The notes below the pieces were generated by a model that searched no databases, had not been told where the DNA came from, and saw nothing but the letters and a program-made list of their open reading frames with translations. This document shows, piece after piece, positions 12,985 through 23,035 of a stretch of DNA of 64,000 nt. Within the stretch, counting starts at the first letter, position 1. The number at the start of each line of letters is the position of its first letter. The DNA comes from Sipunculus nudus (lineage: Eukaryota > Annelida > Sipuncula > Golfingiida > Sipunculidae): the NCBI GenBank assembly GCA_026874595.1, contig CM049307.1, positions 411,579 to 475,578 on the forward strand, written 5' to 3'. The translations under genes and the position numbers were made by a program.

Positions 12985-13320
12985 TATAGATGTTTCGTCC
13001 CCAGATCTTTTTGTGCTCGCCTCTTTGTCCAACCACCTGTTTCTCCACAGGTCCGGTTCGCCCACAGGAATATTGTAACGGACGTTTCGTCCACAGTTCT
13101 TTTCGTCCACCGCAGATTCACGCGCTCTGTGTCCAGTATAAAATATTGCACGACTGACCAGGCAGTCGGATGTGCTAAACAAGTTAATGTGCTGGCTGTT
13201 TTAATGCATCATGGTGATCTATGTCTAACGGTTCATCCGCAGCATTGTGAAATGTGATGCGGTTGTGATCAACGTCTGTGGTGCCTTTTCGTCCACAGGG
13301 ACATATCGTCCACGCGCAAC
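12985..13320 (+). repeat. Cluster of degenerate TTTCGTCCACAG words
   Basis: The word (T)TTCGTCCAC(A)G or close variants occurs at about 12,991, 13,084, 13,101, 13,284 and 13,304, with weaker matches between. The spacing is irregular and there is no open frame. It marks the transition from AT-rich DNA to the viral block; its role is unknown. Confidence 0.4.
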
Positions 13321-13897
13321 ACTGATATATATCATGCCAGTTATTATCATTTCCCGGCAATATGATAGTTTTTTTACGATCACATGTATATCTAAAATAC
13401 TGGTAGCTCTACGGCACTACTTTTGTTATGTCGTCCAAAGCTCATATATCGGCTTCGCTTACCGTCATTAAATAACTGCATATGTACGCTGGTGGGAGGT
13501 TAGGGCAAAAAGGTTTTGAGGCGTGTGGGGCGTTGTCCTACGTACAGTAACCATACAGGCGATGGTGATATTCCAGTATCATATTAAGCGGACGACATAC
13601 AAGTCCACATACACGCACACATACAAACGTGTACCATAACCGACAAAAAAACCACGAAGACAAGTAGATATAATCAGCACATCTTTTTAATGTGGAAAAC
13701 AAACATTTGATATAGGCGCATACTTAAAAACACCACTGGACAAACACATTATTGTATGGCCTGATATGCAAAAACATTGACTACAACAAAACAAAAGTAC
13801 ATGCGGTGAAAGGTAATCAAAAGCAAAACCACGTAATGTCCATGAAAAACATCCTTGCACGGAATATTATGAAAACGACTCCGACATTCAAACAGAT
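13321..13897. other. Interval without a recognisable gene
   Basis: Composition is mixed and only short random frames are present. It contains the 3' flank of the minus-strand gene ending at 13,898. Confidence 0.5.
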
Positions 13898-14734
13898 TTA
13901 TTGGCGAGGGTCTGGTGTTTTGAAGAAACCGGGTCGCGATATACGGGACCAGCGATTGGTGCCGTTAACCTCTGCATACACGGACACCACGTACATTGTA
14001 GCCGGCACGGCATGGACGAGGGCCGCAGAATTGGTGTAAACGATGTGGACATGTCTCTTGATCTGAGGCACCCACCTATAGGTTGGATCGTAGACAGAGC
14101 TGCTGCCTCGTGAATTGGCACTGACAGGGACCCTTGTGTAGATCACTTTGTACCGGTATCTTCCAGGGGTGGCGGGACGTTTCCATGTCACATAATTTGT
14201 TTTGACGGTTTTCGTACCTTGCACCGGGCGCGAGGGTTTGGTTGGAGCGGCCGAGTCTTTCACTTTTAAATAGAGGGCGCGGCTTCTCAACTTCGAACAT
14301 GCAAAACAGCCACAGCCGCAATAAACGGCCGATATCCCGTTGGGCAATTCGTCGGCGGATATGTTGAACAAGGCATTCACCAGCCCAGAGGTGGAATTTT
14401 CAACGAACACTCTGGGCGACGACATATTGTACAGGTCGAGTACTCCTGTTGACAGTCCGAACCCCATGGTCGTAACCGAAGGGCAAGGGTCTTCCTTGTG
14501 AACAGCGTTTTCCTTGCATCCCAAACGGCACCGCACAGTGATCGTGTCACCATCGCCGAACACCTGATTTGCGTTGTCGTACGGCTCTATCAAATACTGG
14601 TAACGGTCGGAGCATATTCTGTCCTCCGAGCCATAAAAGCCGTAATCATAAAACGTGACGGTGCGGCGGCCCTCAACCAGATATAAGCAGAAAAACAGTG
14701 TGAACAGTTGCAACAACGGCAGTAGCGGTCTCAT
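13898..14734 (-). CDS. Secreted fibronectin type III domain protein, paralogue 1
   Basis: A 278-residue protein. Residues 1-22 form a hydrophobic signal peptide ending near VEG. A cysteine-rich N-terminal domain follows (about 30-155; Cys pairs in VRCRLGC and YCGCGC), then a fibronectin type III domain (about 165-272) with the VTWKRP core Trp and the late Tyr-containing strand motif VVSVYAEVNGTNRWS. There is no membrane anchor, so secretion is expected; N-glycosylation sequons occur in the first domain. It aligns from end to end with the next gene (15,312-16,139), including the upstream region, so the pair arose by tandem duplication. A TATA-like word (about 14,862-14,870) and a GTCACGTGAC palindrome (14,878-14,887) lie upstream on the coding side. 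A soluble receptor or decoy role is plausible from the architecture but unproven. Confidence 0.8.
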   Translation of the reverse strand: MRPLLPLLQLFTLFFCLYLVEGRRTVTFYDYGFYGSEDRICSDRYQYLIEPYDNANQVFGDGDTITVRCRLGCKENAVHKEDPCPSVTTMGFGLSTGVLDLYNMSSPRVFVENSTSGLVNALFNISADELPNGISAVYCGCGCFACSKLRSRALYLKVKDSAAPTKPSRPVQGTKTVKTNYVTWKRPATPGRYRYKVIYTRVPVSANSRGSSSVYDPTYRWVPQIKRHVHIVYTNSAALVHAVPATMYVVSVYAEVNGTNRWSRISRPGFFKTPDPRQ

Positions 14735-15311
14735 ATTGTCTCCGTTCCTGGTTTGTCTTACGTACAGTCAACGGTAAGGGCTGGAGGCCGTTTGCTGCAC
14801 GCTTGCTTCTCACCAGCGTCCCGTTTAAAATGATCTGAGTCGACGTGCTGCGACCACATATATAACATGCGAGTACCGTCACGTGACATCGGAAACATGA
14901 ACCCCCCCCCATAGAACAAAACAAATAATCACCCGACGTGTTTTTGCTGCTTCATATTATCTGGCGATGTTCCTGGTGCAAGCGACGTAACAATATCGGC
15001 ATCAGGGTTCATTCCAGTATAAATACAAACGACACAACAAAAAAAGATACACATGCGAGAAACAATAAAATGTGTTCGGCATAGGTTAAATGTAAACACA
15101 GATGTACGTGAAACACGGTACATACAAAAGAACAGAAAACATGTTATTGGCCATCATACAATAAAACATTAATTGACTCTTATATGCAAACGTTTATGTA
15201 CATTAAAACCAAAGATTGTCTTGTGATACTATTCAAAACGTAAACAGCGTAAGGTAAATATTTTAAGATCCACGCTCAAAATATGAAATCGCGTTTGACA
15301 TTCAGATAGTG
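14735..15311. other. Intergenic and promoter region between the FNIII paralogues
   Basis: The first 160 bases (14,735-14,895) are the duplicated promoter of paralogue 1, sharing words with the region upstream of paralogue 2 (for example 'cagcgtcccg' versus 'caagcgtcccg'). The rest is AT-rich with no credible gene; the small frames have no motifs. Confidence 0.5.
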
Positions 15312-16139
15312 TTAAGGACATGGTTCGGGAGTTATGAAACCACCTCGCGATATCGCGGACCAACGGTTCGTGCCGTTCACTTCTGCGGACACGTACACGA
15401 GATACTGGGTGGACGGTTTGGCATGGACGAGCTTCGCAGAATTGGTGGTAACGGTGTGGACGTGGGTCTCTACCTGAGGAACCCACCTGTAGGTTGGATC
15501 GTAAACCGAGCTGCCCGGTGGATTTACTGTGTCAGGGACCTTTTGGTAGATCACTTTGTACCGGTATTTTCCAGGAGCGGTTGGGCGGTTCCATGTCACA
15601 GAATTAGTTTTGACAGTTTTCGTGACCTGCTTCGGTGGCTGCGAAGGTTTCTTTGGGGCGCCCGTGTCCACCACCTTCAAATAGAGGGCGCTGCTTCTCA
15701 GGGCGGAGCAAACAAAACAGCCACAGCCGCAATACACAGCAGATAATCCGTTGGGCAGTTCGTCGGCGGATATGTTGAACAAGGCATTCGACCGTCCAGA
15801 GGTGGAATTTTCTACGAACACTCTCGGTGACGACATATTGAACAGCTCGAGTACTCCTGTGGACAGTCCGAACCCCATGGTCGTAACCGAAGGGCAAGGG
15901 TCTTCCTTGGGAACGTTGCATCCCAAACGGCACCGCACAGTGATCGTGTCACCATCGCCGAACGCCAGTGTCTTGTTGTCGTACGCCTCGATTCGATACT
16001 GGTAAGGGTCGGAGCACATCTGTTTATCCGATGTGTAAGACTCGTAGTTATGGAAAGTGACTGTGCGACTGCCTTCAATCACATAAAGGCAGCCTGCCAA
16101 CAGTGTGAACAGATGCAACATCGGCAGCAGCGGTGTCAT
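15312..16139 (-). CDS. Secreted fibronectin type III domain protein, paralogue 2
   Basis: A 275-residue protein from ATG 16,139. The frame is open 48 residues further up, but this Met aligns with the start of the first paralogue and opens a signal peptide (MTPLLPMLHLF...). Domains are the same: a cysteine-rich domain with the shared stretch TTMGFGLSTGVL, then a fibronectin III domain ending near ITPEPCP. A TATA-like gttatatc (about 16,218-16,226) and a CACGTG (16,220-16,225, adjoining) lie about 80 bases before the start. Differences from paralogue 1 are mostly substitutions, with a few short indels. It is intact. Role is the same inference as for its neighbour: an extracellular ligand-binding or decoy protein. 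Confidence 0.8.
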   Translation of the reverse strand: MTPLLPMLHLFTLLAGCLYVIEGSRTVTFHNYESYTSDKQMCSDPYQYRIEAYDNKTLAFGDGDTITVRCRLGCNVPKEDPCPSVTTMGFGLSTGVLELFNMSSPRVFVENSTSGRSNALFNISADELPNGLSAVYCGCGCFVCSALRSSALYLKVVDTGAPKKPSQPPKQVTKTVKTNSVTWNRPTAPGKYRYKVIYQKVPDTVNPPGSSVYDPTYRWVPQVETHVHTVTTNSAKLVHAKPSTQYLVYVSAEVNGTNRWSAISRGGFITPEPCP

Positions 16140-16567
16140 CTTTGCCGAAAGCGCGTTATTCGTACGTTTGCTGCTCACAAGCGTCCCGCATTGCACGCCC
16201 TGACTCGTAGTGCGGCAGCCACGTGATATAACTGTCCCTCCAAAACAAATATAGTCATATGACGCAGTTTCGCTAAATTGCATTATGTTTACGCGGTTAT
16301 AATGTTTCTGAAGTAAGCGGGTATGTGCGGCTGATGAGTCTGTATGCTGTTATATCTACGTGTTTCTCAGCTCGCTCCAAGGAACTCTAACTCAAATATA
16401 ACCTCCTCATTTTCTGCCGCCTGGTTTGTAAAGCCACCAGCAGTGTAAATTGTATATATTATGACAGTGTGGTTGTGCCAAGCACTACACGCCATTGTAG
16501 TCCCGTATGTTATATAACACGTTCGATGTAGATCCCCTTGTCGTCTTTTGAGGTGCGTGTCGTTTAC

Positions 16568-16861
16568 TCACTTGTCTTTGATGTCAGATTTGTAGATAAC
16601 GTGTCTCTTCTCTAAACCACAAAAGTCAACACCCATGAAATGGAAATGGCAGTGATGTGTTGGATATGGCTGTCCAGAAGAGAAAAACATGTTATCCCAT
16701 TCGACGGACCCGACGGTCAGTTTTCTACACCCTCCCTGTCCAAACACGTTTTCTTTGGCAAGATACCGCCTATCGCAGTTGTTCCTGTTCACCAGGTGTG
16801 TTGTCGTGAGCCCAGTGTCTGTATCGACAACCACCACGTTCATTATTGGTACGACTACCAA
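16568..16861 (-). CDS. Cysteine-containing fragment, possibly an exon (uncertain)
   Basis: A 97-codon frame with cysteines in a pattern suggesting an extracellular module (NCDRRYL, GGCRKL, HHCHFHF, DFCGLEK). The last codons run into GTGAGTAAAC, a good 5' splice-donor match, at about 16,569-16,570. An 'acag' acceptor-like word lies near its start (about 16,815). A minus-strand TATA (about 16,983-16,992) is 125 bases upstream. It may be an exon of a spliced gene or the remnant of a secreted-protein gene related to the neighbouring cluster. No family could be recognised. Confidence 0.25.
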   Translation of the reverse strand: MVVVPIMNVVVVDTDTGLTTTHLVNRNNCDRRYLAKENVFGQGGCRKLTVGSVEWDNMFFSSGQPYPTHHCHFHFMGVDFCGLEKRHVIYKSDIKDK

Positions 16862-17839
16862 TCGCAGTTTACAAGACGCAGAATGAAATGAAACATGTCA
16901 CCACTATGTGCGTGGTGCAGCCTATCCCTCACGTTTCGACCACAAGAGACAGTGTGACAGTAAACGCGGCCGATCTGGGGCTTTATATATGTGCGTTGTC
17001 CTTCTGAAAGTATGCTTAACATTTAGACTAACCCACAACAACGTGTCGTGTTACACTGTGAGTCACGCAAAATAGTTGTGTTTAGACTGATTAATCATGT
17101 TGTTTACCAGTGATCGTGACAAAGATTATGTTGAGGTAAAAACAAACCAGGCAAGTGGAGTATAACAACATACAAAAAAACCCCACTTGGTACGTTTAAA
17201 GGATGATGATATATATATTATTATACGGCTTAACAATAGATACTAGTCTCAAACGTACGGCTTGTTGTTTTCTGAAAAGGACATTGTACGACAGCGTCTG
17301 TATGGTATGTGATATAACGTAAACAACACTATTGATCACAGTTTTCCCGTCCCGTTCTAGGATAGTGTTACGTGACCCACAGTCCAACGGTCTGTAACAT
17401 GAAAACACCGCCACAGGGCCTTTTACAGACAAACTATGCACGGGACTTTTCGATACGTAAACATACAGTATTTTATATATGCAGGATACAGACTCACCAT
17501 TTATCCCACGTAAGAACGAGACCGGGTTGATGAATTAATAAATCGCAGATGTTCCACAATGGTCAATTTCGAACCAGCCCTATCTTGAATAAATATGGCT
17601 TTATATTTTCGGTACGCCCATTTTACATGCCATCATGAAATGTCAATATATATATATATATATCTATACATGATAGACTCCATGCTATCGAAATATATTT
17701 CACGATCCACCCCGATGCCAGCATTCAGTCATTCTAAGTCTGACTCAGATATTAAATCTGTTATATATATCTCCTCTCTGGACACGGTTAAAATAATTCC
17801 GGTATCATACGATAGGGGGCGCTGCCTTATACAGCACAC
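16862..17839. other. Intergenic region with minus-strand TATA words, no confident gene
   Basis: It contains a minus-strand TATA near 16,985 and another near 17,472-17,482. The second sits 35 bases before an 81-codon minus-strand frame (17,441-17,196), which has no recognisable motif and is not called as a gene. A TA microsatellite lies at about 17,646-17,662. Confidence 0.4.
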
Positions 17840-20653
17840 TGGTCAACATAACAAAATAGCCCATTGCCGGACAACGGTCTACACAACATTTACGAAATAT
17901 GTGCTAAAATCTTTGGAAAAATATGCTTAAAGCGTTCAACGAGTGACATTTGCGATATCTTTTCCAGTTTGCGCGTACATCTTGCACAAACGTGAAAACT
18001 GCCGCACACCAAAGATTTCAATGTGTCCACAACCCTACTATATAAGCAGGCTCTGTTATTCTATCAGTTGAGAGCGCTCTATGGGCGCTTTTGGGTCCCA
18101 GACGGCTCCCCTGTGGGGGAGGGGGGGGACTTGAGGGGGGGAGGGGGCAGCCCCTCCCTCTGCCTTATGTCAAGAAGTGATAGAGTTGTGGGCCTGGGGT
18201 AGGTTGTGTGGTTCAAGTCAGAAGTAGACCGGTTGTAGGTTTGGGGATCGCCGGCAGAGGGAAAGAAGGGTCGGTTGGATGTGAAAGGTCGGTCTGGGTC
18301 GTCGAGGTCGGAGGTGAAAGGTCAGTAGGGTTTACCGGTGGGGGGGGAAGAACAGGGGAGTTCTGTGTGGGATCGCCGGGGGGGGGGGGAACAGGGGAGT
18401 TCTGGGTAGGATCGGGGGAGGGGGAAACAGGGGAGTCCTGGTTGGGATCGGAGACGCATGTGAATGGTTAAAGAGTGTTCATCGGATATCATCGGTACTG
18501 GAAAAGCCACAGGTGTGCAACGCATGTCAAAGCACTATGGGATCGTTCAGGGTCTCCGCTTGGACCGAGGCCCCTATAGAAATTTCTCCACAGGGGTCGT
18601 GGTGGGGGCTTCGCCCCCGAGGTATATTCTTTGTAGGGATCGATCCCCCATAAAGTATTATCCCCGGGGGCGAAGCCCCCATCAGGAATTACATGGAAGG
18701 CCCGTGGTGGGGGCCTCGCCCCCAGGGGATAATACTTTATGTGGGATCGAACCCAACAAAGAATATACACAGGGGGCGAGGCCCCCATAAGGAATTACAT
18801 GGAAGGCCCGTGGTGGGGGCCTCGCCCCCAGGGGATAATACTTTATGTGGGATCGATCCCTACAAAGAATATACCCCGGGGGCGAAGCCCCCATAAGGAA
18901 ATATATGGAAGGTCCGTGGTGGGGGCCTCGCCCCCGGGAATAATACTTTATGTGGGATCGATCCCTAAAAAGAATATACACTGGGGGCGAGGCCCCCATA
19001 AGTAAATATATGGAACCCCCTTGGTGGGGGCCTCGCCCCCAGGGGATAATACTTTATGTGGGATCGATCCCTAAAAAGAATATACACAGGGGGCGAGGCC
19101 CCCATAAGGAATTACATGTAAGGCCCGTGGTGGGGGCCTCGCCCCCAGGGGATAATACTTTATGTGGGATCGATCCCTACAAAGAATATACCCCGGGGGC
19201 GAAGCCCCCATAAGGAAATATATGGTAGGTCCGTGGTGGGGGCCTCGCCCCCGGGAATAATATTTTATGGGGGATCGATCCCTAAAAAGAATACACACTG
19301 GGGGCGAGGCCCCCATAAGGAATTACACGGAAGGCCCGTTGTGGGGGCCTCGCCCCCAGGGGATAATACTTTATGTGCGATCGATCCCTACAAAGAATAT
19401 ACACAGGGGGCGAGGCCCCCATAAGGATTTACATGGAGGGCCCGTGGTGGGGGCCTCGCCCCCTGTGTATATTCTTTTTAGGGATCGATCCCACATAAAG
19501 TATTTTCCCCTGGGGGCGAGGCCCCCACCACGGGCCCTCCATGTTATTCCTTATGGGGGCCTCGCCCCCTGTGTATATTCTTTTTAGGGATCGATCCCCC
19601 ATAAAGTATTATCCCCTGGGGGCGAGGCCCCCACCACGGGCCCTCCGTGTTATTCCTTATGGGGGCCTCGCCCCCTGTGTATATTCTTTTTAGGGATCGA
19701 TCCCCCATAAAGTATCATCCCCTGGGGGCGAGGCCCCCACCACGGGCCCTCCATGTTATTCCTTATGGGGGCCTCGCCCCCTGTGTATATTCTTTTTAGG
19801 GATCGATCCCCCATAAAGTATTATCCCCTGGGGGCGAGGCCCCCACCACGACCCCTGTGGAGAAACCTCTATAGGGGCCTCGGCCCCAGGGGAGACTCTG
19901 TGGTGATCGGAACGATCCCATTGTGCTTTGACATGCGTTGCACACCGTTGGCTTTCCCAGTACCGATGATACCCGACGATCACTCTTTAACCATTCACAT
20001 CCGTATACGAACCCACCTCCGTATACGAACCCACCTAGGACTCCCCTGTTCCCCCCCCCCCCCTTGTGACCCCTGTTGACCTTTCACCTCCGACCCGATC
20101 CCACTCACAACTCCCCTGTTCCCCCCCCCGGCGACCCCTGCTGACCTTTCACCCGATCCCACCTAGGTCTTCTTGTTCCCCCCCCGGCGACCCCTGTTGA
20201 CCTTTCACCTCCGACCTCGTCGACCCCAACCGACCTTTCACATCCAACCGACCTACAACCGGTCCATTTCTGACTTGAACCACACAACCGACCCCTGGTC
20301 CACTACTCTACTACTTCTTGACATAAGGCAGAGGGAGGGGCCGCCCCCTCCCCCCCTCAAGTCCCCCCTCCCCCACAGGGGAGCCGTCTGGGACCCAAAA
20401 GCGCCCATAGAACGCTCTCAACTGATAGTATAATAGACTCGGCCTGCTTATATAGTAGGGTTGTGGACACATTGAAATCTTTGGTGTGCGGCAGATTTCA
20501 CGTTTGTGCAAGATGTACGCGCAAACTGAAAAAGATATCGCAAATGTTACTCGTTGAACGCTTGAAGCATATTTTTCCAAAGATTTTAGCATATATTTCG
20601 TAAATGTTGTGTAGACCGTTGTCCGGCAAATGGCCATTTTGTGTTGCTGACCA
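17840..20653. repeat. Large inverted repeat, about 2.8 kb across, centred near 19,247
   Basis: The left arm (17,840 to about 18,610) is the reverse complement, with small differences, of the right arm (about 19,846-20,653). For example, the 'gccggacaacggtct' word at 17,866-17,880 pairs with 20,613-20,627. Landmarks in each arm, from outside in, are that word, a TATA box (tatataag near 18,042; its mirror near 20,448), a G-rich tract, gggatcg-containing G-rich spacers, and 'gtggagaaa'/'tttctccac'. The TATA boxes point inward. Between the arms lies the GC-rich array. No protein frame is credible. A replication origin, a junction of viral genome segments or a structural RNA locus are all possible. 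Confidence 0.85.
18598..19855. repeat. Array of about twelve roughly 105-base GC-hairpin units with internal inversions
   Basis: Each unit has two near-palindromic hairpins of the type GGGGGC-CTCG-CCCCC flanking an AT core that contains the perfect palindrome GGGATCGATCCC and a TTTATGTGGG / AGAATATAC pair. In most units left of about 19,440 the core reads 'ggataatactttatg'; in the first unit and in the units right of about 19,460 it reads in the opposite direction. Units differ from one another by few substitutions, pointing to recent homogenisation. All six frames stay open in places only because of the repeat. Confidence 0.9.
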
Positions 20654-21200
20654 ATATGTTGGCGTCAGTATCGCCACCTGCCGACGACAAGTGGAACTAT
20701 ATCAGATAGACAACGGATTTATCTGATTCATGTTGCACACATAAAACAACATTTTTGCGGACTACATACTTTAATTGAACTGGATGTTTTGTGTGTCTTT
20801 ATGTATTTATAAAATGTATCAGAAAATAATCATGAATCACATATGCGGATGATCATGGCATAAAGAAGACCGTGAAAACTTTCATATTTTATTCATTATA
20901 TAAGTTCCATGTGATAAGTTCCACACGTATAGTGACGTAGATTCAGGCAAAACATTGTTAAAAATAACGAGAAAAACAAGTTTTTAGACACATTTTTGGA
21001 ATATTGTCACATATGCATTTATTTAAAATTTCGTTTTCTGAGTTTGGAAGTATCAAGTGTTATCAACATCTATAAGTATGTTTGTCGTATCTGGTTGATC
21101 AGATCCATATAACATCTGGCTGTTCAAACGATGTTCGTGCATTCGCATTGGATGTGCCTAAAATATACATCTGGGTGACGAATGGTTTTTGCTGTACCCG
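20654..21200. other. Gene-free interval
   Basis: AT-rich; nothing recognisable is seen between the inverted repeat and the forkhead-motif repeats. Confidence 0.5.
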
Positions 21201-21204
21201 TCTT

Positions 21205-21625
21205 CTCTGACACATCTCGTCCTTGGAAACGTAGCAGGTTGTTTACGTATGTCTCAAGCTATCCTGGTTTCATACTGTTCTGTGACCTGAATAAGTCACA
21301 ATAACCCGTAAACAAGACAATGAATCATCTCCTGTCTGCCACGTCACGGCCTTGGAAACGTAGCAAGTTGTTTACATATTGTTATAACTACCGTTGTTTC
21401 ATACTCCTCTTTGACCTGAATATGTCACATTCACCCGTAAACAAGACAATTAATCATCTCTTGTCTGACACGTTGCGTCCTTGAAAACGTAGCATCTTGT
21501 TTACGTATGTATCAAGCTATCCTGGTTTCATACTGCTCTGTGACCTGCATATGTCACATTCACCCGTAAACAAGACAATTAATCATCTCTTGTCTGCCAC
21601 ACCACGTCCTTTAAAACGTAGCACG
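21205..21625 (+). repeat. Four tandem copies of a roughly 130-base repeat with paired TTGTTTAC / GTAAACAA words
   Basis: Units start near 21,215, 21,345, 21,473 and 21,597 (partial). Each full unit has 'cttggaaacgtagca', 'ttgtttacgtat', 'gtttcatact', 'tgacctgaat', 'cccgtaaacaagacaat' and 'tcatctc.tgtct'. Reverse-complement copies lie at about 22,680-22,880. TTGTTTAC is the classic forkhead/FOXO-type site, so a regulatory (enhancer-like) function is possible. Confidence 0.75.
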
Positions 21626-21865
21626 TTGAAAGTATACGCTCTAGTTATGCAATGCTCTACACCTGTCACGCTGACATGTACTGGGCTGCAGCACTGATTC
21701 CTGTACACAATATGAGTCATTCGTTTCGTTTTAACTTGTGGCGTGAAAACATATGCATGACTCGGCAATCTGATCAAGTGTTATTAACATTCGGTTTTAC
21801 ACGCTCACGTCATATACAATACATCTGTCAAACGCTTGTTCACCATACTTGGCGTCACACGCATC

Positions 21866-22423
21866 TTACGCAGCGTCTTCACTGGTACCAACATCCTTCG
21901 TCTCGACCACCGTTACGTCGTGGTCTATCAGGATAGAAGCAGCCTTCGGTGGTACCTTCGCTTTTTTCATCCGCCTTTTCGCAGACCATGCCAAGTAGTA
22001 CTGTTGACCAGGTGTGTCGTTCACGGATACGAGACAGGGAAGCCCGTCGTACCTGATACCGAATCTGAAGTGGCGGAGATTGATCTTCTGGGCGTAAGAC
22101 GGGAAACAGTGCCGAACAAACTGTTCTTTCCACCAGTCGGCTACGCCCTTGCACACAGTTAATTGGCCGTTGTCGTAATAGTCCTTGTAACAGTCCCTTT
22201 CACCCCAAACGTGCCGGATGAACCGGGACTGTGCCGGAATGCGGCCGAGTATCCCGTCCCACCTCCTAAACAGTGTTTGACAGTGCAGACATTGCCAACC
22301 ATCTTGGGTTGGTTGACCGGTGGGGTCGACGATCTCTTCATCACTAGGCGAGGGCACAGTTTGTGGTAGAGGCGCAGTTGGTAACGGGGGATCTCCGCAC
22401 TGTCCGATGCTCTTCAATGCCAT
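21866..22423 (-). CDS. Unknown protein with N-terminal module shared with the divergent neighbour
   Basis: A 185-residue protein from ATG 22,423; the frame is open 26 codons further up. This start is chosen because the N-terminus MALKSI..C.D.PLP aligns with MASNST..C.D.LPLP of the divergent gene at 23,036, and because the upstream sequences of the two genes also resemble each other. After about 45 proline-rich residues comes a domain with WQCLHCQTLFRRWDG and several Trp and Cys residues (CxxC at about 45-48), ending in a lysine-rich and acidic tail. No family is recognised. It lies between forward and inverted copies of the forkhead-type repeats, which suggests an inverted duplication of the locus followed by divergence of the C-terminal parts. 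Confidence 0.6.
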   Translation of the reverse strand: MALKSIGQCGDPPLPTAPLPQTVPSPSDEEIVDPTGQPTQDGWQCLHCQTLFRRWDGILGRIPAQSRFIRHVWGERDCYKDYYDNGQLTVCKGVADWWKEQFVRHCFPSYAQKINLRHFRFGIRYDGLPCLVSVNDTPGQQYYLAWSAKRRMKKAKVPPKAASILIDHDVTVVETKDVGTSEDAA

Positions 22424-23035
22424 GATAGACTGGGGAATGGCAGCCAGGACCACGTGTGTATTTAAACTGATAACTCCTGTGGCCAGAAGGGGCAGCAGCA
22501 CTGGTATGGTTCTGCATGAGACACCGAGAAACTTTTATACGTGTGGTGTAAGTGGGGGGGGGGGGCAAAAATAATTCATACTGCACACGCAACAGACGTG
22601 AGCACAACAGCCACGACACAAACGTCTCTACTGTGTCCGGGAAGTATCACAGTCACCGGTTATCAACATGACTGATCAGTCCTGGTTTACTACGTTTTCA
22701 AGGACGTGACGTGTTAGACAAGGAAAAATGATTGATTGGCTTGTTTACGGGTGAATGTGACGGATTCAGATCACGGAGCAGTATGAAACAACGGTAGTTC
22801 TAACAATACGTAAACAACTTGCTACGTTTTCAAGGCCGTGACGTGGCAGACAAGGAAAGATTAATGAGCTTGTTTACGGGTGTATGTGACGGATTAAGGA
22901 CACAGAACAGGCGTGTGTATGACTTGGTGAACGTGTGTGGTTTGTTAGGGCTGCTTCCCGCACTGTGTATACGACTTTCCTCATAACGTATAAGTTACGA
23001 GGCACATGGTCCCGGTTGTCATTCCTCGGTCGATA
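22424..23035. promoter_or_regulatory. Divergent promoter region with inverted forkhead-type repeats
   Basis: The interval between two divergently transcribed genes. It holds two reverse-complement copies (about 22,680-22,880) of the repeat at 21,205-21,625, with GTAAACAA and TTGTTTAC words, and a G-run at 22,551-22,564. No frame is credible. Confidence 0.5.

Noticed and set aside
15312-16283. Longer 323-residue start for FNIII paralogue 2
   Set aside because: The extra 48 residues cover the promoter-like sequence and precede the signal peptide that aligns with paralogue 1.
17196-17441. 81-residue minus-strand frame with a TATA 35 bases upstream
   Set aside because: No motif and ends in an AT microsatellite-like stretch; promoter word alone is not enough.
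18208-20433. Frames of 60-110 residues rich in Gly, Pro and Arg
   Set aside because: They repeat with the 105-base GC units and the mirror-image arms in all six frames; a repeat artefact.
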